A stretch of DNA of 64,000 nt from Eutreptiella sp. 'Long Island Sound 2002' (taxonomy: Eukaryota > Euglenozoa > Euglenophyceae > Eutreptiales > Eutreptiaceae): the NCBI GenBank assembly GCA_964036045.1, contig OZ038390.1, positions 33,110,819-33,174,818 of the forward strand, written 5' to 3'. Numbering within the stretch: position 1 is the first letter of the stretch; every line of letters starts with the position of its first letter. The notes below the pieces were generated by a model. That model was given only the letters and a program-made list of their open reading frames with translations, was not told the origin of the DNA and made no database searches. This document shows positions 32,459 to 44,400 of this stretch, piece by piece. The position numbers and the translations under genes were made by a program.

Positions 32459-35400
32459 TCACTGCTTGTGCAGCGCAGTCAAGGGGCAGACAAGTTTGTG
32501 CGAGTCCCGCCTCGCCTTCGCGCAGTGGGCGCACTTCTTGCCGTGCTCCACCAGCAGCACGTGCAGCTCGAACTTGATGTCGTCCGGCACTTTGGCGTTG
32601 AGGTGGAGGTAGGCGTCCTCGCGGCTGGCGGTGTCGGGCACCCACTTGAGCCGCTTGGCGATGTGCCAGACGTGGGTGTCCACCGGGAACTCGGCGCGCT
32701 GCATGTTGAACATCAGGACGCAGGACACGGTCTTCGGCCCCACCCCCTTGAACCGGGACAGCTCCTGTCGCGGCGGCGTGCGGGGGATGAAGCGGAGTGA
32801 CGGTGTTGCGGGGGGACTGCGGTGTCCGGGTGCAGAGAAACTGCTGGAGTGGCATGGGGACCGGGCTGAGGCTGCGCGGTGTCGGATTGTACGCGCGCAC
32901 CGCGACGCGGCGCGCGGCACGGCGACGTGACACAACACACCGCACGGCGCCACACGGCAACGGAACACCGCACAGTGCAGCACAGCGCAGCGCAACGCAA
33001 CACGACGCGGCACGGCACAACGCAACGCAACGCAACGCAACGCAGCGCAAGGCGACTTGACACGGCACAACACAACGCAGCGAAACACAGCACAGCGGGT
33101 CGCAACACAACGCAATGCCAAAAAAATAAAAACAAAGCATAGCACGGCCTCACACAACACAGCACTACACTACATGACACAATACCACACCACACCACAC
33201 GGCACCCAAGCCCAGCCCACGCACCACACCACACCACACCACACCACACCACACCACACCACACCACACCCTGAGTACTCCCCAGCTCTACTCACGGGCT
33301 GGGTGCCGGGTGCGGAGCCCCCGACGACAGGGCCCGGGCACTGCCAATAGGCGGTGTACTAACAGTGTCGGGTGCGCGCACGTCCCAGTGCCAAGCGCCA
33401 TCCCCAGGGACCCCGCGGCCCCTAGTACCGGCCGCCTTGGCCCTGGGAACGGTCAGCGACCCTCCGTAGAGGACGGCTGACCAAGCCTCCCCCTCCTCTC
33501 TTCCCCTACGCGCCCGCCCACGCACCAGCCCACGCAGGAGCCCGGACATGCGCCCCCCCCGCGCCTTTGCCCCACCCACAGGGCCCTCTGCCCCAACTCC
33601 ATCCCACACACCCCCATGCAGCTCTCGGTGCCCCCCATGCACTACCTCCCGCAGCCACTCCGTGCCGCCTCCCCTGCCCACTGCCCCCCCCCCCCACCCC
33701 CTTCTCCTGCCCTTGCCCCTCTCACAGGCTGGCAGCGCCCGTGCGGCGCGCCTCCAGGGCCCCGCATCGGCGGCCGGCCGCGTGAACAACTGGGCCCGGG
33801 CGCGCCGACGAGGAGGCTCCAATGCGGGGTCTTCATGGCAAGCGTCCAGGTGTGCAGGTGGAAAGGGCCCTGGAGGGTGCATGTGAGGGGCCCCCGCCCT
33901 AGCAGAGGCGCGGTGCCTGGGAGGAGAGGATGGCCAGTGGCGCGGACAAGCGCGGGGGGCCCCAACAACGACCCCCCGCCCTGCAACATGTGCGAGAGTA
34001 TGTGGAGGAATATGAAGCTGGCCTGAGTGGTTGAGGACTGGAGTGGAGCAGGCTTCCATACCAATAGCCGTTGAATATGGGTCAGTCGATTGTAAGCCAG
34101 ATGGCAATGCCCGGAGAAACAGTCCCTGTCCCCGTCCGGTTGGACGCCCCGGTATCGGTATCCAACATCCTTTATGTACGGTATAAGGCCCCCCGGCCAC
34201 CACCCCGCCGCCAACACCAGGGAGGGCGTCCGGGAGGGGTAACAGCCCCCGATCCCCCAAAGGCAGCCCCAAAGGTGAGCGCACCACTGGAAGGGGCATG
34301 TCTGCGGGGTAAACAAATGCGCTGAGTAATTCCCTAACGTAATGAATAGTGCCTACTGCCGTAACTAATGCTTAACAGGGTAAATGGCCCCCCCCCGCGG
34401 CCAGTTTAGTGCGCAACCCCAGAGCCGGACTCGACCGGCCGTACTGAGGCGAGCCCAGAAATGGGTATGGCGGGCCAGACTTTAAGTGCTGGTAGCCACG
34501 CCTCAGTACACTCCGTGGGCTCATAAGGCCCACGGGGGCCCCCAACACCGTTACGTTCGGGAGTTAAGCCCCGGCGGTGTTTGGGGTTGTTCCTGGTTAA
34601 GAGGACTCACGTTGAGTCCCAGATACTGTTACCCCGGGGTTATGACCCCCGGTACTGCCTGCTTACTTGCCTGCTGCTGCTAAGAGGTAGGAGGGAGTAC
34701 CCACAGGCCTGGCAGGAGACTCCGAACACCCCCTGGGCTGGGCTCCCCGCCCCCCCCAGGCCGGTGCGCCCGGTTCTGTGAAGCAGATGGCCCCCCATTG
34801 GCTTTACAGGAGACTCCGAACACCCCCTGGGCTGGGCTCCCCGTCCCCCCAAGGCCGGTTCGCCCGGTTCTCTGAAGCAGATGGCCCCCCATTGGCCTTG
34901 CAGGAGACTCCGAACACCCCCTGGGCTGGGCTCCCCGTCCCCCCCAGGCCGGTGCGCCCGGTTCTCTGAAGCAGATGGCCCCCCATTGGCCTTGCAGGAG
35001 ACTCCGAGCACCCCCTGGGCTGGGCTCCCCGTCCCCCCCAGGCCGGTGCGCCCGGTTCTCTGAAGCAGATGGCCCCCCATTGGCCTTGCAGGAGACTCCG
35101 AACACCCCCTGGGCTGGGCTCCCCGTCCCCCCCAGGCCGGTGCGCCCGGTTCTCTGAAACAGATGGCCCCCCATTGGCCTTACAGGAGACTCCGAACACC
35201 CCCTGGGCAGGGCTCCCCGTCCCCCCCAGGCCGGTGCGCCCGGTTCTCTGAAGCAGATGGCCCCCCATTGGCCTTGCAGAAGACTCCGACCACCCCCTGG
35301 GCTGGGCTCCCCGTCCCCCCCAGGCCGGTGCGCCCGGTTCTCTGAAGCAGATGGCCCCCCATTGGCCTTACAGGAGACTCCGAACACCCCCTGGGCTGGG

Positions 35401-38400
35401 CTCCCCGTCCCCCCCAGGCCGGTGCGCCCGGTTCTCTGAAGCAGATGGCCCCCCATTGGCCTTGCAGGAGACTCCGAACACCCCCTGGGCTGGGCTCCCC
35501 GTCCCCCCCAGGCCGGTGCGCCCGGTTCTCTGAAGCAGATGGCCCCCCATTGGCCTTACAGGAGACTCCGAACACCCCCTGGGCTGGGCTCCCCGTCCCC
35601 CCCAGGCCGGTGCGCCCGGTTCTCTGAAGCAGATGGCCCCCCATTGGCCTTACAGGAGACTCCGAACACCCCCTGGGCTGGGCTCCCCGTCCCCCCCAGG
35701 CCGGTGCGCCCGGTTCTCTGAAGCAGATGGCCCCCCATTGGCCTTACAGGAGACTCCGACCACCCCCTAGGCTGGGCTCCCCGTCCCCCCCAGGCCGGTG
35801 CGCCCGGTTCTCTGAAGCAGATGGCCCCCCACTGGCCTTACAGGAGACTCCGAACACCCCCTGGGCTGGGCTCCCCGTCCCCCCCAGGCCGGTGCGCCCG
35901 GTTCTCTGAAGCAGATGGCCCCCCATTGGCCTTACAGGAGACTCCGAACACCCCCTGGGCTGGGCTCCCCGTCCCCCCCAGGCCGGTGCGCCCGGTTCTC
36001 TGAAGCAGATGGCCCCCCATTGGCCTTGCAGGAGACTCCGAGCACCCCCTGGGCTGGGCTCCCCGTCCCCCCAAGGCCGGTTCGCCCGGTTCTCTGAAGC
36101 AGATGGCCCCCCATTGGCCTTACAGGAGACTCCGAACACCCCCTGGGCTGGGCTCCCCGTCCCCCCCAGGCAGATGCGCCCGGTTCTCTAAAGAAGATGG
36201 CCCCCCATTGGCCTTGCAGGAGGCTCCGAACACCCCCTGGGCTGGGCTCCCCGTCCCCCCCAGGCCGGTGCGCCCGGTTCTCTGAAGCAGATGGCCCCCC
36301 ATTGGACTTGCAGGAGACTCCGAACACCCCCTGGGCTGGGCTCCCCGTCCCCCCCAGGCCGGTGCGCCCGGTTCTGTGAAGCAGATGGCCCCCCATTGGC
36401 CTTACAGGAGACTCCGACCACCCCCTAGGCTGGGCTCCCCGTCCCCCCCAGGCCGGTGCGCCCGGTTCTCTGAAGCAGATGGCCCCCCATTGGCCTTACA
36501 GGAGACTCCGAACACCCCCTGGGCTGGGCTCCCCGTCCCCCCCAGGCCGGTGCGCCCGGTTCTCTGAAGCAGATGGCCCCCCATTGGCCTTACAGGAGAC
36601 TCCGAACACCCCCTGGGCTGGGCTCCCCGTCCCCCCCAGGCCGGTGCGCCCGGTTCTCTGAAGCAGATGGCCCCCCATTGGCCTTGCAGGAGACTCCGAA
36701 CACCCCCTGGGCTGGGCTCCCCGTCCCCCCCAGGCCGGTGCGCCCGGTTCTCTGAAGCAGATGGCCCCCCATTGGCCTTACAGGAGACTCCGAACACCCC
36801 CTGGGCTGGGCTCCCCGTCCCCCCCAGGCCGGTGCGCCCGGTTCTCTGAAGCAGATGGCCCCCCATTGGCCTTACAGGAGACTCCGAACACCCCCTGGGC
36901 TGGGCTCCCCGTTCCCCCCAGGCCGGTGCGCCCGGTTCTCTGAAGCAGATGGCCCCCCATTGGCCTTACAGGAGACTCCGAACACCCCCTGGGCTGGGCT
37001 CCCCGTCCCCCCCAGGCCGGTGCGCCCGGTTCTCTGCAGAAGATGGCCCCCCATTGGCCTGGCAGGAGGCTCCGAACACCCCCTGGGCTGGGCTCCCCGT
37101 CCCCCCCGGGCCGGTGCGCCCGGTTCTCTGAAGAAGATGGCCCCCCATTGGCCTGGCAGGAGACTCCGAACGACCCCTGGGCAGGACTCCCCGTCCCCCC
37201 CGGGCCGGTGCGCCCGGTTCTCTGAAGAAGATGGCCCCCCATTGGCCTGGTAGGAGGCTCCGAACACCCCCTGGGCAGGGCTCCCCGTCCCCCCCAGGCC
37301 GGTGCGCCCGGTTCTCTGAAGAAGATGGCCCCCCGTTGGCCTGGCAGGAGACTCCGAACACCCCCTGGGCAGGACTCCCCGTCCCCCCCCAGGCCGGTGC
37401 GCCCGGTTCTCTGAAGCAGATGGCCCCCCATTGGCGTTACGGGAGACTCCGAACACCCCCTGGGCTGGGCTCCCCGTGCCCCCAAGGCAGGTGCGCCCGG
37501 TTCTCTAAAGAAGATGGCCCCCCATTGGCCTTGCAGGAGGCTCCGAACACCCCCTGGGCTGGGCTCCCCGTCCCCCCAAGGCCGGTTCGCCCGGTTCTCT
37601 GAAGAAGATGGCCCCTCGTTGGCCTGGCAGGAGACTCCGAACACCCCCTGGGCTGGGCTCCCCGTCCCCCCAAGGCCGGTTCGCCCGGTTCTCTGAAGCA
37701 GATGGCCCCCCATTGGCCTTACAGGAGACTCCGAACACCCCCTGGGCTGGGCTCCCCGTCCCCCCCAGGCAGATGCGCCCGGTTCTCTAAAGAAGATGGC
37801 CCCCCATTGGCCTTGCAGGAGGCTCCGAACACCCCCTGGGCTGGGCTCCCCGTCCCCCCCAGGCCGGTGCGCCCGGTTCTCTGAAGCAGATGGCCCCCCA
37901 TTGGACTTGCAGGAGACTCCGAACACCCCCTGGGCTGGGCTCCCCGTCCCCCCCAGGCCGGTGCGCCCGGTTCTGTGAAGCAGATGGCCCCCCATTGGCC
38001 TTACAGGAGACTCCGACCACCCCCTAGGCTGGGCTCCCCGTCCCCCCCAGGCCGGTGCGCCCGGTTCTCTGAAGCAGATGGCCCCCCATTGGCCTTACAG
38101 GAGACTCCGAACACCCCCTGGGCTGGGCTCCCCGTCCCCCCCAGGCCGGTGCGCCCGGTTCTCTGAAGCAGATGGCCCCCCATTGGCCTTACAGGAGACT
38201 CCGAACACCCCCTGGGCTGGGCTCCCCGTCCCCCCCAGGCCGGTGCGCCCGGTTCTCTGAAGCAGATGGCCCCCCATTGGCCTTGCAGGAGACTCCGAAC
38301 ACCCCCTGGGCTGGGCTCCCCGTCCCCCCCAGGCCGGTGCGCCCGGTTCTCTGAAGCAGATGGCCCCCCATTGGCCTTACAGGAGACTCCGAACACCCCC

Positions 38401-41400
38401 TGGGCTGGGCTCCCCGTCCCCCCCAGGCCGGTGCGCCCGGTTCTCTGAAGCAGATGGCCCCCCATTGGCCTTACAGGAGACTCCGAACACCCCCTGGGCT
38501 GGGCTCCCCGTTCCCCCCAGGCCGGTGCGCCCGGTTCTCTGAAGCAGATGGCCCCCCATTGGCCTTACAGGAGACTCCGAACACCCCCTGGGCTGGGCTC
38601 CCCGTCCCCCCCAGGCCGGTGCGCCCGGTTCTCTGCAGAAGATGGCCCCCCATTGGCCTGGCAGGAGGCTCCGAACACCCCCTGGGCTGGGCTCCCCGTC
38701 CCCCCCGGGCCGGTGCGCCCGGTTCTCTGAAGAAGATGGCCCCCCATTGGCCTGGCAGGAGACTCCGAACGACCCCTGGGCAGGACTCCCCGTCCCCCCC
38801 GGGCCGGTGCGCCCGGTTCTCTGAAGAAGATGGCCCCCCATTGGCCTGGTAGGAGGCTCCGAACACCCCCTGGGCAGGGCTCCCCGTCCCCCCCAGGCCG
38901 GTGCGCCCGGTTCTCTGAAGAAGATGGCCCCCCGTTGGCCTGGCAGGAGACTCCGAACACCCCCTGGGCAGGACTCCCCGTCCCCCCCCAGGCCGGTGCG
39001 CCCGGTTCTCTGAAGCAGATGGCCCCCCATTGGCGTTACGGGAGACTCCGAACACCCCCTGGGCTGGGCTCCCCGTGCCCCCAAGGCAGGTGCGCCCGGT
39101 TCTCTAAAGAAGATGGCCCCCCATTGGCCTTGCAGGAGGCTCCGAACACCCCCTGGGCTGGGCTCCCCGTCCCCCCAAGGCCGGTTCGCCCGGTTCTCTG
39201 AAGAAGATGGCCCCTCGTTGGCCTGGCAGGAGACTCCGAACACCCCCTGGGCTGGGCTCCCCGTCCCCCCAAGGCCGGTTCGCCCGGTTCTCTGAAGCAG
39301 ATGGCCCCCCATTGGCCTTACAGGAGACTCCGAACACCCCCTGGGCTGGGCTCCCCGTCCCCCCCAGGCCGGTGCGCCCGGTTCTCTGAAGCAGGTGGCC
39401 CCCCATTGGCCTTGCAGGAGACTCCGAACACCCCCTGGGCTGGGCTCCCCGTCCCCCCCAGGCCGGTGCGCCCGGTTCTCTGAAGCAGATGGCCCCCCAT
39501 TGGCCTTACAGGAGACTCCGAACACCCCCTGGGCTGGGCTCCCCGTCCCCCCCAGGCCGGTGCGCCCGGTTCTCTGAAGCAGATGGCCCCCCATTGGCCT
39601 TACAGGAGACTCCGAACACCCCCTGGGCTGGGCTCCCCGTCCCCCCCAGGCCGGTGCGCCCGGTTCTCTGAAGAAGATGGCCCCCCATTGGCCTTACAGG
39701 AGACTCCGAACACCCCCTGGGCTGGGCTCCCCGTCCCCCCCAGGCCGGTGCGCCCGGTTCTCTGAAGCAGATGGCCCCCCATTGGCCTTGCAGGAGACTC
39801 CGAGCACCCCCTGGGCTGGGCTCCCCGTCCCCCCAAGGCCGGTTCGCCCGGTTCTCTGAAGCAGATGGCCCCCCATTGGCCTTACAGGAGACTCCGAACA
39901 CCCCCTGGGCTGGGCTCCCCGTCCCCCCCAGGCAGGTGCGCCCGGTTCTCTAAAGAAGATGGCCCCCCATTGGCCTTGCAGGAGGCTCCGAACACCCCCT
40001 GGGCTGGGCTCCCCGTCCCCCCCAGGCCGGTGCGCCCGGTTCTCTGAAGCAGATGGCCCCCCATTGGACTTGCAGGAGACTCCGAACACCCCCTGGGCTG
40101 GGCTCCCCGTCCCCCCCAGGCCGGTGCGCCCGGTTCTGTGAAGCAGATGGCCCCCCATTGGCCTTACAGGAGACTCCGACCACCCCCTAGGCTGGGCTCC
40201 CCGTCCCCCCCAGGCCGGTGCGCCCGGTTCTCTGAAGCAGATGGCCCCCCACTGGCCTTACAGGAGACTCCGAACACCCCCTGGGCTGGGCTCCCCGTCC
40301 CCCCCAGGCCGGTGCGCCCGGTTCTCTGAAGCAGATGGCCCCCCATTGGCCTTACAGGAGACTCCGAACACCCCCTGGGCTGGGCTCCCCGTCCCCCCCA
40401 GGCCGGTGCGCCCGGTTCTCTGAAGCAGATGGCCCCCCATTGGCCTTGCAGGAGACTCCGAACACCCCCTGGGCTGGGCTCCCCGTCCCCCCCAGGCCGG
40501 TGCGCCCGGTTCTCTGAAGCAGATGGCCCCCCATTGGCCTTACAGGAGACTCCGAACACCCCCTGGGCTGGGCTCCCCGTCCCCCCCAGGCCGGTGCGCC
40601 CGGTTCTCTGAAGCAGATGGCCCCCCATTGGCCTTACAGGAGACTCCGAACACCCCCTGGGCTGGGCTCCCCGTTCCCCCCAGGCCGGTGCGCCCGGTTC
40701 TCTGAAGCAGATGGCCCCCCATTGGCCTTACAGGAGACTCCGAACACCCCCTGGGCTGGGCTCCCCGTCCCCCCCAGGCCGGTGCGCCCGGTTCTCTGCA
40801 GAAGATGGCCCCCCATTGGCCTGGCAGGAGGCTCCGAACACCCCCTGGGCAGGACTCCCCGTCCCCCCCGGGCCGGTGCGCCCGGTTCTCTGAAGAAGAT
40901 GGCCCCCCATTGGCCTGGCAGGAGACTCCGAACGACCCCTGGGCAGGACTCCCCGTCCCCCCCGGGCCGGTGCGCCCGGTTCTCTGAAGAAGATGGCCCC
41001 CCATTGGCCTGGTAGGAGGCTCCGAACACCCCCTGGGCTGGGCTCCCCGTCCCCCCCAGGCCGGTGCGCCCGGTTCTCTGAAGAAGATGGCCCCCCGTTG
41101 GCCTGGCAGGAGACTCCGAACACCCCCTGGGCAGGACTCCCCGTCCCCCCCCAGGCCGGTGCGCCCGGTTCTCTGAAGCAGATGGCCCCCCATTGGCCTT
41201 ACAGGAGACTCCGAACACCCCCTGGGCTGGGCTCCCCGTCCCCCCCAGGCAGGTGCGCCCGGTTCTCTAAAGAAGATGGCCCCCCATTGGCCTTGCAGGA
41301 GGCTCCGAACACCCCCTGGGCTGGGCTCCCCGTCCCCCCAAGGCCGGTTCGCCCGGTTCTCTGAAGAAGATGGCCCCCCGTTGGCCTGGCAGGAGACTCC

Positions 41401-44400
41401 GAACACCCCCTGGGCTGGGCTCCCCGTCCCCCCAAGGCCGGTTCGCCCGGTTCTCTGAAGAAGATGGCCCCCCGTTGGCCTGGCAGGAGACTCCGAACAC
41501 CCCCTGGGCTGGGCTCCCCGTCCCCCCCAGGCCGGTGCGCCCGGTTCTCTGAAGCAGATGGCCCCCCATTGGCCTTACAGGAGACTCCGAACACCCCCTG
41601 GGCTGGGCTCCCCGTCCCCCCCAGGCCGGTGCGCCCGGTTCTCTGAAGCAGATGGCCCCCCATTGGCCTTACAGCAGACTCCGAACACCCCCTGGGCTGG
41701 GCTCCCCGTCCCCCCCAGGCCGGTGCGCCCGGTTCTCTGAAGCAGATGGCCCCCCATTGGCCTTACAGGAGACTCCGAACACCCCCTGGGCTGGGCTCCC
41801 CGTCCCCCCCAGGCCGGTGCGCCCGGTTCTCTGCAGAAGATGGCCCCCCATTGGCCTGGCAGGAGGCTCCGAACACCCCCTGGGCAGGACTCCCCGTCCC
41901 CCCCGGGCCGGTGCGCCCGGTTCTCTGAAGAAGATGGCCCCCCATTGGCCTGGCAGGAGACTCCGAACACCCCCTGGGCAGGACTCCCCGTCCCCCCCGG
42001 GCCGGTGCGCCCGGTTCTCTGAAGAAGATGGCCCCCCATTGGCCTGGCAGGAGGCTCCGAACACCCCCTGGGCAAGGCTCCCCGTCCCCCCCAGGCCGGT
42101 GCGCCCCGTTCTCTGAAGAAGATGGCCCCCCGTTGGCCTGGCAGGAGACTCCGAACACCCCCTGGGCAGGACTCCCCGTCCCCCCCAGGCCGGTGCGCCC
42201 GGTTCTCTGAAGCAGATGGCCCCCCATTGGCCCTGCAGGACGCTCCGACCACCCCCTGGGCAGGACTCCCCATCCCCCCAGGCCGGTGGGCCCCGTTTGT
42301 CCATCCCCGCAGGCCCTGCAGGAAACTCCGACCACCCCCTGGGCTGGGCTCCCCATCCCCCCAGGCCGGTGTGCCCGGTTCTACGTCCCCACAGGCCCTG
42401 CAGGACACTCCGACCACCCCCTGGGCAGGACTCCCCATCCCCCCAGGCTGGTGGGCCCGGTTGTCCATCCCCGCAGGCCCTGCAGGAAACTCCGACCACC
42501 CCCTGGACAGGACTCCCCATCCCCCCAGGCCGGTGTGCCCGGTTCTACGTCCCCACAGGTCCTGCAGGATGCTCCGACCACCCCCTGGGCAGGACTCCCC
42601 ATCCCCCCAGGCCGATGGGCCCGGTTGTCCATCCCCGCAGGCCCTGCAGGAAACTCCGACCATCCCCTGGGCTGGACTCCCCATCCCCCCAGGCCGGTGT
42701 GCCCGGTTCTACGTCCCCACAGGCCCTGCAAGACGCTCCGACCACCCCCTGGGCAGGACTCCCCATCCCCCCAGGCCGGTGGGCCCGGTTGTCCATCCCC
42801 GCAGGCCCTGCAGGAAACTCGGACCACCCCCTGGGCTGTACTCCCCATCCCCCCAGGCCGGTGTGCCCGGTTCTACGTCCTTACAGGCCCTGTAGGACAC
42901 TCCGACCACCCCCTGGGCAGGACTCCCCGTCCCCCCGGGGCGGTGTGCCCGAATCTACCTCCCCACAGGCCCAGCAAGACACTCCGACCAACCCCTGGGC
43001 AGGACTCCCCATCCCCCCAGGCCGGTGTGCCCGAATCTACCTCCCCACAGTCCCTGCAGGACACTCCGACCACGCCCTGGGCAGGACTCCCCAACCCCCC
43101 AGGCCGGAGGGCCCGGTTGTCCATCCCCGCAGGCCCTGCAGAAAGCTCCGACCACCCCCTGGGCAGGACTCCCCGTCCCCCCAGGCCGGTGTGCCCGGTT
43201 CTACGTCCCCACGGGCCCTGCAGGACACTCCGACCACCCCCTGGGCAGGACTCCCCATCCCCCCAGGCCGGTGGGCCCGGTTGTCCATCCCCGCAGGCCC
43301 TGCAGCAAACTCCCGCCACCCCCTGGGCTGGGCTCCCCATCCCCCCAGGCCGGTGTGCCCGGTTCTACGTTCCCACAGGCCCTGCAGGACACTCCGACAA
43401 CCCCCTGGGCAGGACTCCCCATCCCCCCAGGCCGGTGTGCCCGGTTCTATGTCCCCACAGGCCCTGCAGGACGCTCCGGCCACCCCCTGGGCAGGACTCC
43501 CCATCCCCCCAGGCCGGTGTGCCCGGTTCTACGTCCCCACAGGCCCTGCAGGACGCTCCGACCACCCCCTGGGCAGGACTCCCCATCCCCCCAGGCCGGT
43601 GGGCCCGGTTGTCCATCCCCGCAGGCCCTGCAGGAAACTCCGACCACCCCCTGGGCGGGACTCCCCATCCCCCCAGGCCGGTGTGCCCGGTTCTACGTCC
43701 CCACAAGCCCTGCAGGACGCTCCGACCACCCCTTGGGCAGGACTCCCCATCCCCGCAGGCCAGTGGGCCCGGTTGTCCATCCCCGCAGGCCCTGCAGGAA
43801 ACTCCAACCATCCCCTGGGCTGGACTCCCCATCCCCCCAGGCCGGTGTGCCCGGTTCTACGTCCCCACAGGCCCTGCAGGACACTCCGACCACCCCCTGG
43901 GCAGGACTCCCCATCCCCCCGGGGCGGTGTGCCCGAAACTATCTCCCCACAGGCCCAGCAGGACACTCCGACCAACCCCTGGACAGGACTCCCCATCCCC
44001 CCAGGCCGGTGTGCCCGGTTCTACCTCCCCACAGGCCCTGCAGGACACTCCGACCACCCCCTGGGCAGGACTCCCCATCCCCCCTGGCCGGAGGGCCCGG
44101 TTGTCCATCCCCGCAGGCCCTGCAGGAAACTCCGACCACCCCCTGGGCTGGACTCCCCATCCCCCCAGGCCGGTGTGCCCGGTTCTACGTCCCCACAGGC
44201 CCTGCAGGACGCTCCGACCACCCCCTGGGCAGGACTCCCCATCCCCCCAGGCCGGAGGGCCCGTTTGTCCGTCCCCGCAGCCCCTGCAGGAAACTCCGAC
44301 CACCCCCTGGGCCGGACTCCCCATCCCCCCAGGCCGGTGTGCCCGGTTCTACGTCCCCACAAGCCCTGCAGGACGCTCCGACCACCCCCTGGGCACAACT

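Noticed and set aside
32391-33267. Long Cys/Val/Leu-rich extensions upstream of glycosylase exon 3
   Set aside because: They translate the CAACG and ACACC simple repeats upstream of the acceptor at 32765. The homology begins only at ELSRFKGVG.
33292-34299. 335-codon minus-strand frame
   Set aside because: It lies in glycosylase intron 2, has very high GC, no recognisable domain and another long frame overlapping it.
34480-34620. 5S rRNA gene
   Set aside because: GGGAGTTAAGCCCCGG resembles part of 5S, but the other conserved arms and the length do not match.
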